A stretch of DNA of 64,000 nt, taken from the NCBI GenBank assembly GCA_027490955.1, contig JAIXXB010000021.1, positions 60,859 to 124,858 on the forward strand, read 5' to 3'. Shown in pieces: positions 62,145-64,000 of this stretch. The translations under genes were made by a program, and so were the position numbers. The notes beneath the pieces were generated by a model. It was given only the letters and a program-made list of their open reading frames with translations. It made no database searches and had not been told where the DNA came from. Numbering within the stretch: position 1 is the stretch's first letter; each line of letters opens with the position of its first letter. The DNA is from Rhodobacter sp. (lineage in GTDB: Bacteria > Pseudomonadota > Alphaproteobacteria > Rhodobacterales > Rhodobacteraceae).

Positions 62145-63269
62145 ATGCACCCGCTGTCTGGCGTAAAGGTGATTGAATTGGCGCGTATTCTGGCTGGCCC
62201 TTGGGCTGGCCAGACTTTGGCCGATTTGGGCGCAGATGTGATCAAGGTGGAAAGCCCCGAAGGCGATGACACCCGCCGCTGGGGCCCGCCCTTTATCGAC
62301 CATGATGGCGAGAAAACCGCCGCCTATTTCTTTGCCACCAATCGCGGCAAGCGCGGGATCACCTGCGATTTTTCCACCCCCGAAGGCGCGGCGCAGGTGA
62401 TCGATCTGATCCGCGATGCCGATGTGCTGATTGAAAATTTCAAACTGGGTGGGCTGGCAAAATATGGGCTGGATTATGCAAGCCTGTCTGCGATTAACCC
62501 GCGTTTGATTTATTGCAGCATCACGGGCTTTGGCCAAACAGGCCCCTATGCGCCGCGCGCGGGCTATGATTTCATCGTCCAAGGCATGTCTGGGCTGATG
62601 AGTGTGACGGGCGAAGCGAATGGCGCGCCGCAAAAGGTTGGGGTTGCCGTCACCGATGTATTCACAGGGGTTTATGCGGCCACCGCGATTCTGGCCGCGA
62701 TCATCCAGCGCGGGCGCACGGGGCGGGGGCAGCATATTGATATGTCGCTGCTGGACGTGGCGACCAGTGTGATGGCCAATCAGGCGATGAACTATTTGGC
62801 CACGGGGAAGGCCCCCGTGCAGATGGGCAATGCGCACCCAAACCTTGCCCCCTATGCCGTGTTTGAATGCAGCGATGGTTGGATTATTCTGGCCACGGGG
62901 AATGATGGGCAATACCGCAAACTGTGCGATATTCTGGGGCTGGCGGAATGGGCCACGCATCCCCGCTTTGCGACCAATGCGCTGCGGATTGAGAACCGCG
63001 CGGAAATGACGGATTTAATTACCGCCGCAACGAAAGGCTGGCGTAAGGCCGACTTGCTCGCCGCCTGCGAGGCGCAGGGCGTTCCCGCAGGGCCGATTAA
63101 CGATCTGGCCGAGGTCTTTGCCGATGCGCAGGTGCAGGCGCGCGGAATGGAAATTGCGCCCGATGGGATAAAGGGCGTGCGCAGCCCGATGACATTCTCT
63201 GATGCCGAACTGGCGCTGGGCAGGACTGCGCCGAGGCTGGGGCAGCATCAGGATGAGGTAATGAAGTAA
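62145..63269 (+). CDS. CaiB/BaiF family CoA transferase
   Basis: LSGVKVIELARILAGPWAGQTLADLGADVIKVESPEGDDTR; FDFSTPEGA; DVFTGVYA. Confidence 0.95.
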   Translation: MHPLSGVKVIELARILAGPWAGQTLADLGADVIKVESPEGDDTRRWGPPFIDHDGEKTAAYFFATNRGKRGITCDFSTPEGAAQVIDLIRDADVLIENFKLGGLAKYGLDYASLSAINPRLIYCSITGFGQTGPYAPRAGYDFIVQGMSGLMSVTGEANGAPQKVGVAVTDVFTGVYAATAILAAIIQRGRTGRGQHIDMSLLDVATSVMANQAMNYLATGKAPVQMGNAHPNLAPYAVFECSDGWIILATGNDGQYRKLCDILGLAEWATHPRFATNALRIENRAEMTDLITAATKGWRKADLLAACEAQGVPAGPINDLAEVFADAQVQARGMEIAPDGIKGVRSPMTFSDAELALGRTAPRLGQHQDEVMK

Positions 63270-63270
63270 G

Positions 63271-63290
63271 GTGCGTGAAATCACGCACCC
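63271..63290. repeat. Perfect palindromic hairpin GGTGCGTGA-aa-TCACGCACC
   Basis: Read directly immediately after the CoA-transferase stop. Confidence 0.75.
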
Positions 63291-63305
63291 TACGCCGCTA
63301 CGCCC

Positions 63306-63573
63306 ATGGCGACCGTGCCGCGTATCTTGATTTTGGACGAGGCAACCGCAACGCTGGATTACTCCTCAGATCGGCAGTTCTATGAGGCGATGAAAACAGT
63401 TGCTTCGAGGCAAACCGTCATTATCATCGCCCACAGGTTGCGGGCCATTCGCGGCGCGCATCGGAGTATTGTGATGGATCAGGGGCGTGTTGTGGAGTAG
63501 GGAACCCATGCGGCGCTGATGGCGGGGCAAAGGGTTTATTGGGGGTTGAATGGGGATGGATGAGGGACGAAAT
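63306..63573 (+). pseudogene. Degenerate C-terminal remnant of an ABC transporter ATPase (type I secretion / ABCB-like)
   Basis: PRILILDEATATLDYSSDRQFYEAMKTVASRQTVIIIAHRLRAIRGAHRSIVMDQGRVVE*GTHAALMAGQRVYWGLN: reading frame continues past an in-frame TAG. Confidence 0.8.
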
Positions 63574-63884
63574 CCAGATATTTGCCCAACTCCAAAAGAG
63601 GAGCTGAGTTTGAATAGCTCGGAATTCAATGTAATGAGGGAGCGATACGTTCGTGCCTTGGCGCTTGTTTCACTTTCTGTCTCTGCACTGCCAATCTATT
63701 TGATTTGTCTTTCAGGTGTATTTTTCCCGGCAAACCCACTTCTTTCTGGTTTCGACAGATTGTTTGCTTCGTTCGCATCAAGTTCGATGGTGGGTCGATA
63801 CATGTTATTGCAGTCGTATGACGGATACTCGCATTACGGCTATGCAATCACTACCGTCGTGTGCTTTGCGGTTTTTTTCCCACT
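63550..63884 (+). pseudogene. Hypothetical multi-TM membrane protein truncated by IS insertion
   Basis: Lower-GC ORF whose annotated C-terminus (63887-63993) is translated from the IS5-type element. Confidence 0.6.
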
Positions 63885-63895
63885 AGGCTCAGGAC

Positions 63896-64000
63896 TCATA
63901 GCCAGAACAATACGATTGCGGCAAGTGCGCAGGCGGACAGGAAGATTTCTGGGCGTCGGTCGAACCGCATGGCGACCCTACGCCAATCCTTGATGCGCCC
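63896..64000 (-). mobile_element. IS5-family transposase, C-terminal end (element continues off window)
   Basis: Reverse strand reads GRIKDWRRVAMRFDRRPEIFLSACALAAIVLFWL*, a typical IS5-family DDE transposase C-terminus; element end near GGCTCAGGACTCATAG next to CTAG. Confidence 0.82.

Overview
A contiguous chromosomal segment with high GC and strong codon bias from an alphaproteobacterium. Gene content and order (ftsK, lolA, ubiG, gshA, ccrM, dciA, the MoxR/DUF58/DUF4159 cassette) point to Rhodobacteraceae. It is mostly dense housekeeping genes: pyrimidine synthesis (pyrB/pyrC), a beta-oxidation cluster with a MerR regulator, a quinone gene (ubiA) and tRNA/rRNA modification genes. It also has a partner-switching anti-sigma pair, and no rRNA, tRNA or CRISPR that I could see. 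The most interesting signal is a candidate ROSE-type RNA thermometer in the leader of the minus-strand Hsp20 gene (about 47573-47660). Three consecutive hairpins occur there, the last pairing a UCGCU motif with the AGGA Shine-Dalgarno with a bulged G, and a good RpoH-like promoter sits just upstream. Other notable items: an internally deleted DUF4336 protein next to ftsK; an 11-bp triple tandem repeat and a 39-aa membrane microprotein between pyrB and pyrC; a LiuR-like palindrome upstream of the MerR gene; an inverted repeat plus GANTC site upstream of ccrM and mutually exclusive hairpins downstream of it; a REP-like hairpin plus a conserved-looking motif at 43.7 kb; and a decayed right edge with an ABC-transporter pseudogene and an IS5-type transposase that interrupts a lower-GC membrane ORF.
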